Shown here in pieces: positions 62,333 to 64,000 of a stretch of DNA of 64,000 nt; the first letter of the stretch is position 1; each line of letters starts with the position of its first letter. A model generated the notes under the pieces. The model made no database searches, was not told the DNA's origin, and worked only from the letters and a program-made list of their open reading frames with translations. This DNA comes from Verrucomicrobiia bacterium (GTDB lineage: Bacteria; Verrucomicrobiota; Verrucomicrobiia; Opitutales; Cerasicoccaceae): contig JAUIAM010000003.1 of assembly GCA_030425485.1 (NCBI GenBank), forward strand, positions 62,001 through 126,000, given 5' to 3'. The position numbers and the translations under genes are program-made.

Positions 62333-62586
62333 GATGCGCATCATCGGAACCTGTTCCTTTCGGAGAGGACGACAGCAGCCTGAGTGATAAGCAAATCCTA
62401 TGTGCACTCTGTGAATTGGACCTGTCTATTGATGTGACTGAGGATGACTTGGACAAGCTGCTACGCGCCGCATAGCCGAATCGCAGTTTAGGGATTCTAT
62501 TTTTTCGGAAATCTGTCACCGATTTTTCGGAATATTTATAACTAAACTACAACCTACATTCATAACTATCTCATAGACAACAAACC
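62333..62586. other. Gap between the 2-hydroxyacid dehydrogenase and the right att copy
   Basis: A frame from about 62330 to 62475 (ending SDKQILCALCELDLSIDVTE, then DDLDKLLRAA) reads like a protein tail but has no proper start and overlaps the dehydrogenase gene upstream; it may be a gene remnant. Two direct TTTTTCGGAA words (62501-62510, 62523-62532) and AAC-rich words (62534-62580) resemble binding sites of an integrase or excisionase. Confidence 0.35.
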
Positions 62587-62628
62587 GTTCGATCCCGATC
62601 GGCACCACCATCACTTTTCGCCCTCCCT
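62587..62628 (+). other. Right attachment-site candidate (attR), copy of the tRNA-Ala 3' end
   Basis: Matches 28888-28929 at 39 of 42 positions, with the first 17 identical. It has the T-arm, acceptor strand and CCA of a tRNA but no 5' half, so it is not a gene. Its acceptor base A62604 differs from the intact tRNA. Confidence 0.75.
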
Positions 62629-62648
62629 ACCCAGGAGGGATCTTTTTA
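62619..62648 (+). terminator. Variant copy of the tRNA-Ala terminator
   Basis: CCCTCC and GGAGGG form a stem followed by ATCTTTTT. It corresponds to the terminator at 28921 and is part of the repeated segment. The gap from here to 62908 holds no gene I can support. Confidence 0.55.
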
Positions 62649-62908
62649 TGCCTGGATGCCGCGACGAGGTTGTGTCCAGACGCTTGGAGAACAGTGGGAT
62701 TGCTTGAGCTCTATAGCTAAAAATGCAGCTTCGTGGTGAATTGATGCCCGGTTTACACAAGCTGAGTGAAAGCAGGTTGCGGAAGCAACACTGAGATAAG
62801 CATGGACGAGTCGTGCTACCAGCACACGGGCATACTACCAATTGAGAAAGACCTATAGTGACAGTAGTCTAAAAAACGTAACTTTGGAGAGATAGGGAGT
62901 CGATAAGG

Positions 62909-64000
62909 TCATCCCGTTGACAATTGGGCGCCTTGTCGGAGGAGGATTTGTTGGACGCTTTCATGCGCGACATCCCGGGCGGGAACCTTTTCGTCGTGCG
63001 CCAAGGCGGCTAGGATGCCGCCGGCATGGCCGATGGCCATTGCGATCGGGGTAACACGGAATGCTGCGGAGGCTTCGTGTGTAGCACTGATGCAGCGTCC
63101 TACGACAACGAGGTTTTCCATCTGCTCGGAGAGCAGGCACCGGAGGGGGATCTGGTATATGTCGTCTGGCTTGAGATGCTGCGTGCGTGTCTCGACATCG
63201 TCTGAAGAGTGGATGTCGATGGGGTAGCCTCCTCGCGCGATGACATCATCAAAGTCGTGCTGACCGAGGACCTCTTCGGCGGTCAGCACGTGCAGGCCAC
63301 GGATGTGCCGGCTTTCGCGAACACCGACTTTTGCCGCCGTATCCATGCGGATTGCTTTTTCAAAACCGACGGCATGCTGGCGCAGGAAGCTAAAAATCTG
63401 CATGCACTGCTGGCGGCCGATGCGTTCCGCCTGACTGAGTTGGAAGGGGTCGGTGGGGGCCAGACCGGTGATACGGGAGGTATTTACGATGACGGTTCCC
63501 GGCTCGGCGGTTTCGAAGAACAGCACCTGGTCGCGCGGGACGTCGATCTCGCCCCGTTCCTGCGCCGCTTTCCAGGCATGTAGAAACCCGGCCAGGCTAA
63601 GCCGGGGAGAGGATTTCAAGCGTTCAAGCCCGACATCCACGCCACCATGCCAGAGGAAGTCGTCAGGGTGATTCGTCGCGTATTGGCGTATAGCGGCGGT
63701 GTCGACATTTGCCAGCTTGAGGTTCATTGTCATCGGCTGGATGGCCGAGTCGGCTTCGCGTCCGTAGAAAAAGGGCACGCCGCTGCGGGCGGCGAGGTCG
63801 GCGTCGCCCGTGGCATCGATATAGGTGTGCGCGGGGATAGCGGTTAGTCCGGCCTTGTTGCAGACGATGACTTCGCGGATGCGCTTTCCATCCGTTTGAA
63901 CCGCAGCCAACTGGGTATGGTACAGCACGCTGCCGTCCGCTTCGTCGAGCATGGTTTCCAGCTCGATTTTCAGCGCTTCGCTATCGAAGGGTGTGACCGT
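62909..64000 (-). CDS. FAD-dependent oxidoreductase, N-terminus beyond the window
   Basis: The frame is open to the window edge (364 codons seen) and ends at 62909. THTYIDATGDADLAARSGVP and the closing VVGRCISATHEASAAFRVTP followed by IAMAIGHAGG are of the FAD_oxidored family, common in Verrucomicrobia beside sulfatases and lyases. The N-terminal FAD loop is outside. Function is unknown. It lies beyond the right att copy, so it is probably chromosomal or part of a neighbouring element. Confidence 0.85.
   Translation of the reverse strand, partial: TVTPFDSEALKIELETMLDEADGSVLYHTQLAAVQTDGKRIREVIVCNKAGLTAIPAHTYIDATGDADLAARSGVPFFYGREADSAIQPMTMNLKLANVDTAAIRQYATNHPDDFLWHGGVDVGLERLKSSPRLSLAGFLHAWKAAQERGEIDVPRDQVLFFETAEPGTVIVNTSRITGLAPTDPFQLSQAERIGRQQCMQIFSFLRQHAVGFEKAIRMDTAAKVGVRESRHIRGLHVLTAEEVLGQHDFDDVIARGGYPIDIHSSDDVETRTQHLKPDDIYQIPLRCLLSEQMENLVVVGRCISATHEASAAFRVTPIAMAIGHAGGILAALAHDEKVPARDVAHESVQQILLRQGAQLSTG

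Noticed and set aside
62242-62475. 77-codon ORF after the 2-hydroxyacid dehydrogenase as an intact gene
   Set aside because: Its first 30 codons are inside the dehydrogenase gene and no ribosome site is seen; kept only as a possible remnant.
62587-62628. A second tRNA-Ala gene
   Set aside because: Only the T-arm, acceptor strand and CCA are present; no 5' half, D-arm or anticodon arm precedes it.

Overview
The window reads as a chromosomal segment of a GC-rich member of the Verrucomicrobiota, most likely an Opitutia/Puniceicoccales-type bacterium. The reasons are a protein with a PEP-CTERM tail ending in RRRR, a second PEP-CTERM tail remnant, an orphan prepilin-type protein beside a heparinase-like lyase, paired sulfatases with an SSS symporter, and the familiar dispersed intergenic repeats built from TTTGCG/CGCAAA words. 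This assignment is inference from gene content. An anaerobic or facultative life is suggested by class III ribonucleotide reductase with its activase, a ChuW/HutW-like anaerobic haem-degrading radical SAM enzyme, acetolactate decarboxylase and an acetate/succinate CoA-transferase.

Layout. 1-1.3 kb: an AT-rich SIR2-like gene and the tail of its upstream partner, lying on the 3' side of tRNA-His and probably the edge of a defence island. 1.8-28.7 kb: core chromosome. It holds lexA; nrdD-nrdG behind what look like tandem NrdR boxes; a ChuW-like gene; a sugar porter; a kinase-like orphan; a CoA-transferase; DUF2237; a secreted acetolactate decarboxylase; mutS; a duplicated-domain secreted protein; vapBC; a GT39 glycosyltransferase; CPBP protease and PAP2 phosphatase; an esterase; holB-tmk; a PfkB kinase; exbB-exbD-tonB; and a Gfo/Idh/MocA oxidoreductase. 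A small inverted-repeat element and several dispersed repeats sit between these genes.

28.9-62.6 kb: a candidate integrated mobilizable element of about 33.7 kb. It starts at tRNA-Ala(GGC), is followed directly by a tyrosine integrase, and ends at an imperfect copy of the tRNA 3' end plus its terminator. The left half carries an HTH/excisionase-like protein, an oriT-like hairpin region, a MobC-like protein, an HEN-type relaxase, a DUF2779 nuclease, an HNH-like protein and a VirD4/TraG-type coupling ATPase, but no VirB-type channel. A toxin-antitoxin-like pair with its own palindrome separates this from a second operon with two tandem PcfJ-like proteins, a CbbX-like AAA+ ATPase and a DUF3987-like protein. 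Next comes a tightly packed four-gene membrane/secreted cassette divergent from an XRE regulator. A graveyard of broken genes follows: a dead PaeR7I-type restriction enzyme, a frameshifted unknown and a truncated CoiA-like gene.

49.3-62.3 kb: a polysaccharide-use cluster. It has a prepilin-type protein, heparinase-like lyase lipoprotein, LacI regulator, PEP-CTERM surface protein, two sulfatases, SSS transporter, a six-hairpin glycosidase-like protein and a 2-hydroxyacid dehydrogenase. Similar palindromes lie before the LacI gene and before the PEP-CTERM gene. A FAD-dependent oxidoreductase runs off the right edge.

The best candidates for undescribed systems are the PcfJ-PcfJ-AAA-DUF3987 operon and the four-gene membrane cassette with its XRE regulator. 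The element itself, with an oriT-like region and a relaxase gene overlapped out of frame by another gene, is also worth study.
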